Of a stretch of DNA of 64,000 nucleotides, positions 38,765-49,963 are shown piece after piece. Each line of letters begins with the position of its first letter. Position 1 is the first letter of the stretch. The stretch lies in contig NZ_AYTB01000008.1 in the NCBI RefSeq assembly GCF_000505545.1, positions 558,001 to 622,000 of the forward strand, written 5' to 3'. The translations under genes were made by a program, and so were the position numbers. Origin of the DNA: Kurthia huakuii LAM0618 (GTDB lineage Bacteria > Bacillota > Bacilli > Bacillales_A > Planococcaceae). The notes under the pieces were generated by a model, which saw only the letters and a list, made by a program, of their open reading frames with translations, searched no databases and was not told where the DNA came from.

Positions 38765-40421
38765 ATAGTGATAGGTAAGCCTTTGAAGTTATCGCTAGCT
38801 TTTCCCCCACTTCACACCGTGCGTGAGATTTTCACCTCACACGGCGTTCCATCGAAAACATTCAAAACTTTTGTAATCTACATAACTTAACAGAATTCAC
38901 TTTTCTTTTATCTAATCGTCCAAATTAGATTATTACTTGTTCTACTTTTAATTGTTTTCTTAGCGTATTTAACTTGTTTAAACTTTTTTTGTTCGTAATT
39001 AGATACTTATACTTTGAGATTGTATCTTCATCTTTAGCATGTATTAAGATATGAATGTCTTTATCAACGAGACAGAGGTTTTTGTATTCGTCAGTACCAC
39101 CTTGCAATCGTGGTACTTTGTGATGACAGTGAAGCGTCATCGGGTTTAGCTCTTGCCCTGTTACATGGCATTTACCTCTTTGTGCACAGTATAATGCAAT
39201 TCGATTGTCATTGTATTCGACACTTCGTTGTGAAATCGGATGTTCCATTAAGAAACGAAGTACGGCAACATCAATAGTAGAGAGATTTTTATGAATTTCT
39301 TCTCTCCCTTCTTTTGTATATGCATTTACTACATTTCGTTTCATCATTTTTTTCCATTAGGCTTTGGTATTTCAACTCATCTAACTGCTTTCGGCTTATA
39401 ATCTCGGAATTTATTCTTAGCATAGAAGATAAATTGTTCTTCTGTCAGCTTTGCTACATGTTCGATTGTTCGACCATCTACACCTGCTGTTTTGCTGCCA
39501 GTATTTTCTTAATATTACGATATGCTAATTTAATGTTTTCGGGCGAACTAATCATACCCATTAAATTTTTAAAGTTACTGCCTTTTGAACTTTGGTCATA
39601 CAGCATATCAAATGTATCTTGCATACTGTAATATTCCGCATTTCTTAATTTGGACTTCTTAACATGTTTTGCGATTCGTGAATTTGCCACAGACATCAAC
39701 CCCTTTCTCAAGTGGTGATTCTATTAGTCATACTCGAATCTGTGATTTGTTATGCATTTATAAGTCTTTGAAAGTTCCGACTAGAGCCTATCCCTCCACC
39801 GCTTATTATCATGGCTTCATAGGTACTGTGGCTCCACTCTCACGGAAGGTTAATCAGTTTTACTAGGTTGCCCCCTTATTTACCGAAATGCTTCATAAGT
39901 AGCTTAATACCTCCACATCCTCCGCTTTCCACGTTCCAATTTCCTTATCCTTAACATATATCCTTAGGTTTCTCCTATAGTCCTGTGCGCTGGAACTTGC
40001 CTATAACAAGCTATGGGTTTTCATAACGCCAGATTTTTACTCACCCACACACACGATGGCACTGCCATCCATTGCATTTCTACAATGTCTACGTCTAGAC
40101 CTGTACATTCAGAGATTCGTCAGTGTTTTTGCAACACATTCTAACCATAGATATTTTATGGACTCCCGGCACATAGGACACACCACCCACCGCTGGATAG
40201 CTTTCGTGTAAGTTACTAATCCAACTTACTTACGGTATCTCTCTGCCGACTTCACCGAGCTTCATACTTTAATCATTTAACCTTAATGAAAGCATGTCGG
40301 AGTATCAGAGTAGGCGTTTCAGGGCGTTACCCCATCATTCCACCTATCAAGAAATCAGTTCTCCTAGGGAAATTAAGCGACTCCCTAGTGTCTAAGCTTT
40401 TCACTTAGAAACGTGTCGCAC
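38765..40421 (-). mobile_element. Group II intron in recJ (1657 nt)
   Basis: The 5' end GTGCGACACG (from 40421) fits the GUGYG rule and the 3' end CTATCACTAT (to 38765) ends in AY. Domain V, about 38847-38814, is a 34-nt hairpin with GCCGTGTGAGGTGAAAATC and its complement around a GAAA-type loop. Domain VI, about 38810-38766, has a possible bulged A eight bases from the 3' end. The ends were fixed by requiring a continuous RecJ frame: removing the element restores D-A-D-G-I-T-S. It is inserted in the sense direction. The internal maturase gene is broken, so splicing must rely on the ribozyme alone or on a maturase from elsewhere. Confidence 0.93.
38925..39696 (-). pseudogene. Group II intron reverse transcriptase/maturase remnant (LtrA-like)
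   Basis: The N-terminal part begins MSVANSRIAKHVKKSKL and reads to AYRNIKKI. There a four-base A run (39507-39504) appears to have lost one A. In the next frame the expected LtrA sequence continues, TGSKTAGVDGRTIE then EEQFIFYAKNKFRDYKPKAVR, until a TGA where CGA is expected. After VEIPKPNGKK the text jumps, at about 39349, into the C-terminus. All RT catalytic blocks with the YADD motif are missing. The end of the protein is a full HNH domain (CHVTGQ, HCHHKVP, DIHILIH). It cannot make active maturase. Confidence 0.9.
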
Positions 40422-40695
40422 CCGCATCGTAATCACCGTAAACAACAATATTTTCTTGATGCTCAATTGCATGCTGAATCCGTGCTACAGCACCGTTCAT
40501 ATCATGCAACAAATAAGGATCATGAATAACTTGCTCATCGGTGCGTAAAAAACGTAAGGCACCCTCTGCTGTCGTATACCCTCGTGTTACTAAAATTTTC
40601 GCTGCAAGTGCAGATAATCCCGTTCCTTGTGCTACGGCCTCTACTGCTTGCTCATCCGGCGTATGAATACGCCATTTTTTCTCCATAGTTTCCAT
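40422..40695 (-). CDS. recJ: RecJ exonuclease, exon 1
   Basis: This is the N-terminal 91 codons plus one base. METMEKKWRIHTPDEQAVEAVAQ is a normal RecJ start, preceded by GAGGAAGTG. The segment ends VVYGDYDA, where the intron interrupts the next codon after its first base (G|AT, aspartate). That aspartate is part of the metal-binding D-x-D motif of the DHH family, so an unspliced transcript yields an inactive protein of 96 residues ending GATRF. Upstream lies comC, and no terminator was seen between them. Confidence 0.92.
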
Positions 40696-40756
40696 ATTGT
40701 CACTTCCTCACTACCTTCTATTATACCGACAAACATTCGTTTGCCTATCTAAAAGC

Positions 40757-41476
40757 TTAGAGGTAATACCAGTTCAAAAAAATATCTCCATAAAAATAGG
40801 TCAGCATACTAGCAAGTGCAATCGATGGGGCAAATGGAATTGCTTGTTTTTGAGGTGTCCTTCTGAGACCAAACCATACTAAGCCAATGAGTGTTGATAA
40901 AAATAACGATATAAAAGCTAGCGGTAAGCCAAGTACAGCACCAATAAGCACATATAATTTCACATCACCACCGCCAATACCACCACGTGAGAACCAAGCA
41001 AATAATAGTAAAAACGTAAAGCTACCAATACTCCCCACTAGGCGCATCAGCATTAGTTGAGGCTCCGCGAAGCTAAGAAAAATAATACCTATACCGAAAA
41101 ATAATAAAATATGATTTGGAATGAGTTGATAATAGATGTCGCTTACAGAAATTGTGACAAATAATAACGTGAACCATACACCGAAAAAAAAGACTATTGT
41201 AAAGCTATGCATATGATAAAGTACGACAAATGAACAACCTGCTAACAATTCGATTACCGGTGCTAGCGGCGTAATTTGAGCGTTGCAATATCGACAGCGC
41301 CCTCGCAATACAATATATGACACAAGCGGAATCAATTCTAATGGCTGCAATATTTCACGACATTTCTCACAATGTGAACGTCCCCGTAAAAATGATTGTT
41401 GAATTGGTAAACGATAGCCAATAACGTGACAAAATGACGCCAAGCACGCGCCCAGTAAAAATAATAAGAAATCCAT
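40757..41476 (-). CDS. comC: Prepilin peptidase / N-methyltransferase (ComC/PilD-like)
   Basis: This polytopic membrane enzyme cleaves and methylates type IV prepilins and competence pseudopilins. At 239 residues it has an N-terminal domain with two CxxC pairs (CEKC near residue 36, CRYC near 61), which bind zinc. The catalytic aspartates are in VSDIYYQLIPN near residue 110 and in GIGGGDVKLY near 165 (GxGD-type motif). About seven membrane segments are visible. In B. subtilis comC lies beside folC; here it stands between a subtilase and recJ. It probably serves both competence and the pil-like genes at 61-62.6 kb. Confidence 0.9.
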   Translation of the reverse strand: MDFLLFLLGACLASFCHVIGYRLPIQQSFLRGRSHCEKCREILQPLELIPLVSYIVLRGRCRYCNAQITPLAPVIELLAGCSFVVLYHMHSFTIVFFFGVWFTLLFVTISVSDIYYQLIPNHILLFFGIGIIFLSFAEPQLMLMRLVGSIGSFTFLLLFAWFSRGGIGGGDVKLYVLIGAVLGLPLAFISLFLSTLIGLVWFGLRRTPQKQAIPFAPSIALASMLTYFYGDIFLNWYYL

Positions 41477-41578
41477 GCGTTCAACTCCTTTTTGATAGTG
41501 TACGTGTCAGCAGCGATTTTAGCGAATTCATTTTTGTTCTATAATGTTGAAAAATCAGGCATCGTTAAAATCAGGCAT

Positions 41579-41619
41579 TAAAAAACGTGCATTTGAACAA
41601 AAACTCTTCAAATACACGT
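41579..41619 (-). terminator. Subtilase gene terminator
   Basis: ACGTGTATTTGAA pairs with TTCAAATGCACGT (one mismatch) and is followed by TTTTTT on the minus strand. Confidence 0.85.
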
Positions 41620-41627
41620 CGTTATTT

Positions 41628-43406
41628 TTATTTCACCGTAAATTTAATCGCGAATGGTGTTGTAATCGCTTTACCTGTTTTCGTTTTTAATGTGGTAGGA
41701 TCAATCATAATCACGTAATCACCCTTCGCCAAGGTTTTTGTTGTTGTGAGGCGAATCGCATTACCACTTGCCGCTTTTGTTAATTTAAAGCCCGATACAA
41801 CTTGCCCAGCACGATAAACTACGACGCGGTTTGCACTTAGTGTTGATGCCTTAATCGGTGTCGTGAAGCGGATTTGTGTTGTTTTAGCACCTGCCATATT
41901 TTTTAAATTGGTTGCTTTTATTTTTGTTGACGTCGTTGATGCTGACGTCACGACTGTTTTCAATTTTTTATTGTATGCTCTTACTAATTTTTTCTCCGGG
42001 GCAGCTAAATCATTATAAAGTGAGTACAACGGTGTAAATTTCGTACGCAAGCCAATTTTTCGACCTTCTTGAATTGCTGAAAGCCATGTCGTAAGTTGAT
42101 ATTGATTGTTGCTTATAAACTTTTGTGCATCGCTTTGTGTTTCTATTTCTTTATCATCACTATCGATCGGTAGACTTGAACCATCGGAGTCTCCCGGCAA
42201 TGCTGGTGTTTCCTTGTCACTATCCTTTGGTAATGTTTCATGTGCAGCTAAGACAGCTAATGATGGCAAACCATCACCATATAACGGGTCGCGGCCTGCT
42301 ACGCCCAAATCTTCACTATATTTTTTTAATAATGCCTGTAGTTGCATTGGTGTCGCTGTTGGATATTTCTCTTTTAATAGCGCAAGCATAGCGGTAATAT
42401 GCGGCGCTGCAAATGATGTCCCTGAATCCACTTTTACGCCGCCATTTTTAGAACGGAGATGAATATCTTCTCCTGGCGCTACAAAGTCAACTGTGCTTCC
42501 TACATTTGAAAACGATGCGCGGTCTTTTTGTTGGTCTACTGCCCCAACGCCAATGACACCGCTATAAGCTGCTGGATAATCAACAGGTGCTAATGTTGAA
42601 AATGTGCTCTCATTTCCTGTAGCCGCAACAACTGTAATGTCTGCTGCTTTCGCCGCTTTAATCGCTCGTTCTAAAATAGCATCGGGTTCTTCAGAGCCTA
42701 GAGACATATTTAAAATATCGACATTATTTTCAATACTCCACTCGATCGCTGATAAAATCGTCGTCATCGCGGCACTATCTCCTTCAAATACTTTGAGACT
42801 GTAAACATCTGCATTCGGGGCTAAACCAATTAATGTATTAGCACCATCTTTTAACGCATTTGTTGTAATAACACCTGCTACGCCTGTCCCATGACCTTCC
42901 GTATCGTAAACGCTACTTTCATCAATTGATGTTTTTGAATTATCCTTTACAAAAGTTAAACGCGTAACATGCTCCATTCCTCGTACGTCTGCAACACCCG
43001 TATCAATAACTCCTACTTTGATGCCCGTTCCTGTTAGCCCTTGTGTCCATGGACGTTGAATACCCGTCATCATCGTACTCCAAGAAAGATTTGTTAACGA
43101 ATTTAATTCGCTTGATGTATGGCGTGTTGATGGTTCATATGTCGCTACATCTTTTTCAACTACTTGAATATTTTGATTATTTTTTAAGTTATGTAATGCT
43201 TCATCGCTAAATGTACCTTCAATTGTTTTAAATGATTCAAATTCTTTTACAATCGTTGTTGCATTGTCTTTGATTGCTTGCTTTCCAGCGTCATTATTAT
43301 AAATAACAAAAACATCATCATGCTCCGCTGCCTCGACAAAATGTGGTGCAGCTACTGTTAACCAAGCAGTAGCGCCCACTGTTAAACCCCACTTTTTCCA
43401 ATTCAT
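41628..43406 (-). CDS. Secreted subtilisin-like serine protease (S8) with C-terminal extension
   Basis: An exported protease. The signal peptide is cut near FVEAAEHD (about residue 28). An inhibitor-I9-like propeptide spans about 30-95. The S8 domain has catalytic D in KVGVIDTGV (about 135), H in EGHGTGVAG (about 174) and S in SGTSFAAPH (about 330), with NMSLGS and AATGNES in between. A Ser/Asp-rich linker (DSDGSSLPIDSDD) leads to a C-terminal region of about 170 residues ending in a beta-sandwich segment (MAGAKTTQIRFTTPI...FAIKFTVK) of Big-like type. AGGAG lies upstream of either a GTG (43409) or the adjacent ATG (43406); the choice is uncertain. Substrate unknown. Confidence 0.9.
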   Translation of the reverse strand: MNWKKWGLTVGATAWLTVAAPHFVEAAEHDDVFVIYNNDAGKQAIKDNATTIVKEFESFKTIEGTFSDEALHNLKNNQNIQVVEKDVATYEPSTRHTSSELNSLTNLSWSTMMTGIQRPWTQGLTGTGIKVGVIDTGVADVRGMEHVTRLTFVKDNSKTSIDESSVYDTEGHGTGVAGVITTNALKDGANTLIGLAPNADVYSLKVFEGDSAAMTTILSAIEWSIENNVDILNMSLGSEEPDAILERAIKAAKAADITVVAATGNESTFSTLAPVDYPAAYSGVIGVGAVDQQKDRASFSNVGSTVDFVAPGEDIHLRSKNGGVKVDSGTSFAAPHITAMLALLKEKYPTATPMQLQALLKKYSEDLGVAGRDPLYGDGLPSLAVLAAHETLPKDSDKETPALPGDSDGSSLPIDSDDKEIETQSDAQKFISNNQYQLTTWLSAIQEGRKIGLRTKFTPLYSLYNDLAAPEKKLVRAYNKKLKTVVTSASTTSTKIKATNLKNMAGAKTTQIRFTTPIKASTLSANRVVVYRAGQVVSGFKLTKAASGNAIRLTTTKTLAKGDYVIMIDPTTLKTKTGKAITTPFAIKFTVK

Positions 43407-43537
43407 CACTTACTCGCTCCTACTCATGTTTAAATTTGCTGAAAACGACCACATATTACACATTAATTGTCAATATTGTATCATATGCTTCTTGTGTTTA
43501 CGTTACTTTCCTATATCATTTCAATGACATTTCACCG

Positions 43538-43570
43538 AAAAAAAGCACGCTAGCTGCTGCTAGCGTGCTT
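43538..43570 (-). terminator. secDF terminator
   Basis: Perfect AAGCACGCTAGC/GCTAGCGTGCTT stem followed by a T run on the minus strand. Confidence 0.88.
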
Positions 43571-43582
43571 CATTAGTTGAGG

Positions 43583-45859
43583 TTATACGACTGGTTCGTC
43601 TGATCCCCATTTACTTTCTTTTTTACCTACATTCATCTTGCCGCCTTGCTTTTTCATTTGGCGTACTTTAAGCACGTACCAAATTTGCGCGGCAATATAA
43701 ATTGATGAATAAACACCGGTAATCAAACCGATTAACAGCGCCAATGAGAACGTTTGAATCGATGTCGCACCAAAGATCATTAATGAAATAACAACGACCA
43801 ATACAGTTACAACTGTATTTACTGAACGCGTTAATGTTTGGCGCAATGATTTATTCACGATATGTGCTAAATCCTCTGCGCTTTTAATGACGCCAACGCG
43901 GTGAAGATTTTCACGAATACGGTCAAATGTAACAATCGTATCATTAATTGAGTACCCGACAATCGTTAAGACAGCCGCGATAAATGTAATATCCACTTCA
44001 ATGCGGAATAAACTGAAGATGGCAATCATAAAGAATACATCATGGAGTAACGCGACAACTGTACCGACACCCATACGCCATTCAAAACGAACTGCTACAT
44101 AAATAATAATTCCGATTGCAGCAATTGATAATGCTTTAATTGCACTCTTCACAAGCTCTGCACCAATCGTTGGCGATACCGTTGAAATAACAACTTCTGT
44201 ATCATCACCATATTGTGCTTTCATATGGTCTCGGAATTGTTTTACTTCATCTTTTGAGAAGTCTTCGACAAATCGCAGTACAGCTGTTTCAGACTTATCA
44301 CCAGCAATTGAAATATCTTTTGGTTCTAAGCCTTCTTTTTCAACTACTTTTTGGACTTCATCGGAGTTTAATGTTTGCGTTGTTTGAACTTCAACACGAG
44401 AACCCGATGTAAAGTCGATGCCTAAGTTTAATTTGAAAACACCTAGCACAATCATACCTGCTAAAATTAATACCGCAGAAAGGGTAAAGAATTTTTTACG
44501 GTTGTGTACAAAATCGAAACGGTCAAAGTGCGTTTTTAAATCTAGTGTATCCACGCCCTCTGATAGTTTGTGTACTTTTTTCTTATTAACGCCGAACCAC
44601 CCAGGTTTATTGTCTAAATAACCTGATTGAACGAGTAAGCCTAATAAAATACGCGTACCTGCAATCGCTGTTAAGAATGTCACAACGATACTAATAATTA
44701 ATGTTGTTGCGAAACCTTTTACGCTACTTGTACCAAAATAGAATAATACAGCGGCAGCAAGTAATGTTGTAATATTGGCATCAAAAATGGCTGTGAACGA
44801 TGATTTAGAACCAGATTTGAATGCCGCCTTGACCGACTTCCCTACGCGCAGTTCTTCTTTAATACGTTCATACATCAAGATGTTCGCATCGACGGCCATA
44901 CCGATACCTAATACAAGTGCGGCGATACCCGGCAATGTCATAACAGCGTTAATCATACCGAAAATCCACAAGACGATGTATGTGAATACAGCTAATGTAA
45001 TAACCGCAATTAAACCTGGTAAACGATAAACAACTAACATAAATACGAAGATTGCTGCCACACCGATGATGCTCGCAAATACTGTGGCTTTTAATGCGTC
45101 ATCACCAAACTGTGCACCAACAGAAGTTGAATACATTTCAACTAACTTAGCAGGTAGTGCACCAGCATTTAAAATGCCAGCTAAATCTTTTGTTTCTTGT
45201 ACAGTGAAGTTACCAGTAATTTGAACACTTGTTGTATTCAATGTTTGCGTAACACTTGCAGCTGAAGCATATGCTGGTTCTGCTTTTTGTGCTTCTTCTA
45301 CGTATGAATTACCTTTTTGATAATCTAACCAAATAACTAACAAGTTTTGGCCATCAGGACGTTTTGAAATATCAGATGTAATATCCGCAAATTTCTGTGC
45401 ATCCTTTAACGTTAACGTAACCATTGGCGCACCGTTTTCATCAAACGCTGCTTTTGCTCCACCTTGTTTTAAATCATTACCATTTAGTAATAATTTATTG
45501 TTAACATCGCGGAACGTTAAGTTTGCTTGGTTTGATAACACTTCACGCGCTTGGTCTTGGTTTTTAACCCCCGCAAGCTGTACGCGAATACGGTCCTTTC
45601 CTTCAATTTGAATGCTCGGCTCAGATACACCTAGCACGTTGACACGTCTAGAAATTGCATCTGCTGTTGCCTTTACATCCTCTTCCGTTACTTTACCGTC
45701 AGCTTTTAACGGTTTTACTTCATACAGAACCTCAAAGCCACCTTGTAGGTCAAGACCTAGGTTGATGTCTTTTAAGACTCCGTTAATCGTCGTGCCCATT
45801 GTTGCGAATAAAGCAATCACAATCAATAAAAAGGCCGCGATTCGGCTTCTTAATTTCAT
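43583..45859 (-). CDS. secDF: Fused protein export components SecD-SecF
   Basis: This proton-driven accessory subunit of the Sec translocon pulls exported proteins outward. The 758-residue protein is the SecD-SecF fusion found in Bacillus. The SecD half (about 1-430) has GLDLQGGFEVLYEV near residue 35, a large extracellular domain and GIGMAVDANILMYERIKEE near 322. The SecF half has NLGIDFTSGSRVE and SINDTIVTFDRIREN, each half with six membrane segments. The two repeated D-x-N/D-x-R-I-x-E/N motifs are intact. It has its own terminator and lies next to comN. Confidence 0.95.
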   Translation of the reverse strand: MKLRSRIAAFLLIVIALFATMGTTINGVLKDINLGLDLQGGFEVLYEVKPLKADGKVTEEDVKATADAISRRVNVLGVSEPSIQIEGKDRIRVQLAGVKNQDQAREVLSNQANLTFRDVNNKLLLNGNDLKQGGAKAAFDENGAPMVTLTLKDAQKFADITSDISKRPDGQNLLVIWLDYQKGNSYVEEAQKAEPAYASAASVTQTLNTTSVQITGNFTVQETKDLAGILNAGALPAKLVEMYSTSVGAQFGDDALKATVFASIIGVAAIFVFMLVVYRLPGLIAVITLAVFTYIVLWIFGMINAVMTLPGIAALVLGIGMAVDANILMYERIKEELRVGKSVKAAFKSGSKSSFTAIFDANITTLLAAAVLFYFGTSSVKGFATTLIISIVVTFLTAIAGTRILLGLLVQSGYLDNKPGWFGVNKKKVHKLSEGVDTLDLKTHFDRFDFVHNRKKFFTLSAVLILAGMIVLGVFKLNLGIDFTSGSRVEVQTTQTLNSDEVQKVVEKEGLEPKDISIAGDKSETAVLRFVEDFSKDEVKQFRDHMKAQYGDDTEVVISTVSPTIGAELVKSAIKALSIAAIGIIIYVAVRFEWRMGVGTVVALLHDVFFMIAIFSLFRIEVDITFIAAVLTIVGYSINDTIVTFDRIRENLHRVGVIKSAEDLAHIVNKSLRQTLTRSVNTVVTVLVVVISLMIFGATSIQTFSLALLIGLITGVYSSIYIAAQIWYVLKVRQMKKQGGKMNVGKKESKWGSDEPVV

Positions 45860-46026
45860 TCAAAAATCCTCCTCAAACGAATGCCACAATATGTTATAAA
45901 AATAATAACACGAAAATATTATTCTTATAAAGCATTAAGAACATATACCTATGCCCTTCTGCCATTTTCTACATAACAGCCTTATTATGAAACAGCTTGA
46001 CGCCTGTGTCAAATGACGTCAAAAAA

Positions 46027-46260
46027 TTATGACGACTCCGCACTATGCAGCGACCAATAATCTTGCACCGACAATGAAAATAGATCTGCAATTAAGCTGT
46101 GTATATGAAGCTGTTCAGGTTGTTCATGCTGCCATAGATGTTTCAAGCAAAATTCCCACAGTTCTTCTGTTGTGATGTGTGTTCCTTGTAATGCAAAATC
46201 TTCACATTTCATCGATAGGACAAATGCGACTTGTTGGTACAATTCATTAAATGCGACCAT
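46027..46260 (-). CDS. comN: Post-transcriptional regulator ComN
   Basis: A 77-residue protein with the ComN/YrzD pattern: a helix VAFVLSMKCEDFALQG, then the core ITTEELWEFCLKHLW, and a last helix HSLIADLFSLSVQDYWSLHS. In B. subtilis ComN acts after transcription on the late competence operon comE and is encoded next to secDF, as here. Length is somewhat shorter than ComN (98 residues). Recognition is by pattern and neighbourhood and is not certain. Confidence 0.75.
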   Translation of the reverse strand: MVAFNELYQQVAFVLSMKCEDFALQGTHITTEELWEFCLKHLWQHEQPEQLHIHSLIADLFSLSVQDYWSLHSAESS

Positions 46261-46347
46261 GATGAACAGCCTCCTCTTACTTGAATACTATTGTTATTAT
46301 ACCAAGAAGTTTAAATTCTCGCTCATGTCATATGGGAATATTTCGCT

Positions 46348-46384
46348 AAAAAAAGAAAAGGATGCCCACTTGGACATCCTTTTT
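46348..46384 (-). terminator. yajC terminator
   Basis: AAAAGGATGTCC/GGGCATCCTTTT hairpin followed by TTTTTTT on the minus strand. Confidence 0.85.
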
Positions 46385-46401
46385 GACTTATAACGTCATC
46401 A

Positions 46402-46683
46402 TTATTTTGTTAATGATACGCCGTCGCCTTCTACAACACGTTGAATCGCAGCGCGCTCAAAACGTACTTTTGAACCGTCTTCGACTAATAAAACAACTGT
46501 TGAATCATCGATTGCTTCGACCGTACCATGTAAGCCACCAATTGTGACAACTTTGTTACCACGTGATAAGGCGCTTTGCATTTCTTGTTGTTTCTTACGT
46601 TGCTTTTGACTCGGACGAATTAACATGAAGTACATTAACGCGATAATCACGATCATTGGTAATAAACCCATAAGTGTATCCAT
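46402..46683 (-). CDS. yajC: Preprotein translocase accessory subunit YajC
   Basis: A 93-residue single-span membrane protein associated with SecDF. The N-terminal helix LLPMIVIIALMYFMLIRPSQ is followed by QKQRKKQQEMQSAL, then the soluble part with GNKVVTIGGLHGTVEAIDD. Both are typical. The gene follows tgt by about 44 bases and ends in a terminator, closing the ruvA-ruvB-queA-tgt-yajC unit. Confidence 0.95.
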   Translation of the reverse strand: MDTLMGLLPMIVIIALMYFMLIRPSQKQRKKQQEMQSALSRGNKVVTIGGLHGTVEAIDDSTVVLLVEDGSKVRFERAAIQRVVEGDGVSLTK

Positions 46684-46727
46684 TTCTCAATATTCCCCCT
46701 TTCTATCAAGAAGTAATTATACAAGAC

Positions 46728-47876
<1,149 letters not shown>

Positions 47877-48923
47877 TTAATTTCCTTTCTTTTGTGGGCG
47901 AATAAACATTGCATCACCAAAACTGAAGAAACGGTATTTATTTTCTACAGCGACGTTGTATGCGTTTAGGACGTTGTCACGGCCTGCAAGCGCACTAATC
48001 ATCATCACAAGTGAAGATTTTGGTAAGTGGAAGTTTGTCACCATACCATCAATTGCTTTGTATTCAAAACCTGGGTAAATAAAGATTTTTGACCAGCCAG
48101 ATTCAGCGACAATGTTGCCATCATTATTTTGAGCGACTGTTTCAAGTGTACGTGTTGATGTTGTACCAACTGTAATCACGCGGCCACCATTCGCTTTTGT
48201 ATCATTAATAATTTTTGCTGTGCCTTCTGGAAGATTGTAAAACTCGGCATGCATATCATGCTCTTCGATATTATCAACGCTGACCGGACGGAATGTACCA
48301 ATCCCAACATGAAGTGTCACAAATGCTACGTTAACGCCTTTTGCGCGAATTGCATTTAAAATTTCTTCTGTGAAGTGTAGTCCAGCTGTTGGAGCAGCCG
48401 CAGAACCCAACTCTTTAGAGTATACAGTCTGATAGCGCTCTTGGTCATCTAATTTCTCATGAATATATGGAGGAAGTGGCATTGTACCTAATTTTTCTAG
48501 AATTTCGATAAAAATGCCTTCGTAATCAAATTTAAATTGACGACCGCCATGTTCTAATTCATTTGTGCATGTCGCTGTTAATAAACCGTCACCGAACGAT
48601 ACAACTGTCCCTTTTTTAATACGCTTTGCAGGTTTTACAAGTGTTTCCCATTCATCATCTTCTGTTTGTTTAATTAACAATACTTCGATGTGCGCACCTG
48701 TTTCTTGTTTTTCACCGATTAAACGTGCAGGTAATACACGCGTATCATTTAAAATCAGGCAGTCGCCTTGTTCTAATTCATCGATGATATGTGGAAAGTG
48801 GTGATGTTCAACTTCCCCTGTTGCTTTATCTAACACCATTAAACGGCTTGCTGCACGGTTTTCTAATGGGACTTGTGCAATAAGTTCCTCTGGTAAGTGG
48901 TAATCAAAATCTTCTAATTTCAT
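47877..48923 (-). CDS. queA: S-adenosylmethionine:tRNA ribosyltransferase-isomerase
   Basis: QueA transfers the ribosyl group of SAM to preQ1 in tRNA, forming epoxyqueuosine. [23 protein letters not shown] is the diagnostic start. [14 protein letters not shown] near residue 180 and [19 protein letters not shown] near 301 are family blocks. Length 348 is normal. It lies between ruvB and tgt, as in Bacillus. No preQ1 riboswitch was seen nearby, as expected for a gene inside an operon. Confidence 0.96.
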   Translation of the reverse strand: MKLEDFDYHLPEELIAQVPLENRAASRLMVLDKATGEVEHHHFPHIIDELEQGDCLILNDTRVLPARLIGEKQETGAHIEVLLIKQTEDDEWETLVKPAKRIKKGTVVSFGDGLLTATCTNELEHGGRQFKFDYEGIFIEILEKLGTMPLPPYIHEKLDDQERYQTVYSKELGSAAAPTAGLHFTEEILNAIRAKGVNVAFVTLHVGIGTFRPVSVDNIEEHDMHAEFYNLPEGTAKIINDTKANGGRVITVGTTSTRTLETVAQNNDGNIVAESGWSKIFIYPGFEYKAIDGMVTNFHLPKSSLVMMISALAGRDNVLNAYNVAVENKYRFFSFGDAMFIRPQKKGN

Positions 48924-48943
48924 GATTGTGTTCCTTCTTTTCT

Positions 48944-49948
48944 TTAAGTTTCAGATGGATAGTTATAACCAAAATGCTCATATGCCGGCGCTGTTGCCAT
49001 ACGTCCGCGTGGGGTACGTTGAATAAAACCAATCTGCATCAAATAAGGTTCATAAACGTCTTCAATCGTCATCGATTCTTCACCGATGCTGGCCGCAATC
49101 GTATCGAGCCCAACAGGACCACCGCGAAAGCGCTCAATCATCGTTTCGATTAATTTACGGTCGATATGATCAAGTCCTAACGGATCGACTTGCAATAACT
49201 CGAGTGCCGTTTTCGATAACGCTATCGTAATCGCACCATCACCAATGACTTGCGCATAGTCACGCACACGTTTTAACAAGCGATTTGCAATACGTGGTGT
49301 GCCGCGAGAGCGTCGCGCTAACTCAATCGAGGCTTGGTCATCAATTGAGACATCAAACAGCGTCGAACTACGTTTTACAATTTCAGCTAATGCTTCCTCA
49401 TCATAATAGTCCAACCGTAATAATACACCAAAACGATCTCGAAGTGGAGCAGATAATGCGCCTGAACGCGTTGTTGCGCCAACTAATGTAAATGGTGGTA
49501 AATCTAAGCGTACTGAGCGCGCAGTTGGACCTTTCCCAACGACGATATCTAAACAATAATCTTCCATCGCTGGGTAAAGTACTTCCTCAATTGCACGTGG
49601 CAGGCGGTGAATTTCATCGATAAATAACACATCGCCCGGTTCAAGGTCGCTTAAAATCGCTGCCAAGTCACCCGGTCGCTCGATTGCGGGCCCGCTTGTC
49701 ATGCGAATATTAACGCCCATTTCATTTGCAATAACGGCTGCTAGCGTCGTTTTCCCAAGTCCAGGTGGGCCGTATAATAGTACATGGTCCAATGACTCTT
49801 CACGCATTTTTGCTGCTTCAATAAAAATTTTTAAATTCTTTTTTACCTTTTGTTGTCCGATATACTGCTGTAAATTTTGTGGACGTAACGATAATTCAAA
49901 TGATTCATCAAAATTGGTAGCGTTTCCTGTTACAACGCGATCATCCAT
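48944..49948 (-). CDS. ruvB: Holliday junction branch migration ATPase RuvB
   Basis: RuvB is the motor of Holliday junction branch migration. It has Walker [10 protein letters not shown] near residue 60, Walker [11 protein letters not shown] near 105, sensor 1 [10 protein letters not shown] near 150, and the C-terminal winged helix ending [19 protein letters not shown]. Length 334 is normal. The N-terminal [18 protein letters not shown] is typical. It follows ruvA by 15 bases. Confidence 0.97.
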   Translation of the reverse strand: MDDRVVTGNATNFDESFELSLRPQNLQQYIGQQKVKKNLKIFIEAAKMREESLDHVLLYGPPGLGKTTLAAVIANEMGVNIRMTSGPAIERPGDLAAILSDLEPGDVLFIDEIHRLPRAIEEVLYPAMEDYCLDIVVGKGPTARSVRLDLPPFTLVGATTRSGALSAPLRDRFGVLLRLDYYDEEALAEIVKRSSTLFDVSIDDQASIELARRSRGTPRIANRLLKRVRDYAQVIGDGAITIALSKTALELLQVDPLGLDHIDRKLIETMIERFRGGPVGLDTIAASIGEESMTIEDVYEPYLMQIGFIQRTPRGRMATAPAYEHFGYNYPSET

Positions 49949-49963
49949 CGAACGTCACCCTTT

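Noticed and set aside
38811-38850. Strong hairpin near 38.8 kb as an ordinary terminator
   Set aside because: The sequence is domain V of the intron; it has no T run and is followed by domain VI and exon 2.
38925-39347. HNH-containing reading frame as a free-standing homing endonuclease gene
   Set aside because: Its frame joins on to LtrA-like text upstream and it lies inside domain IV of the group II intron, so it is the C-terminal end of a broken maturase gene.
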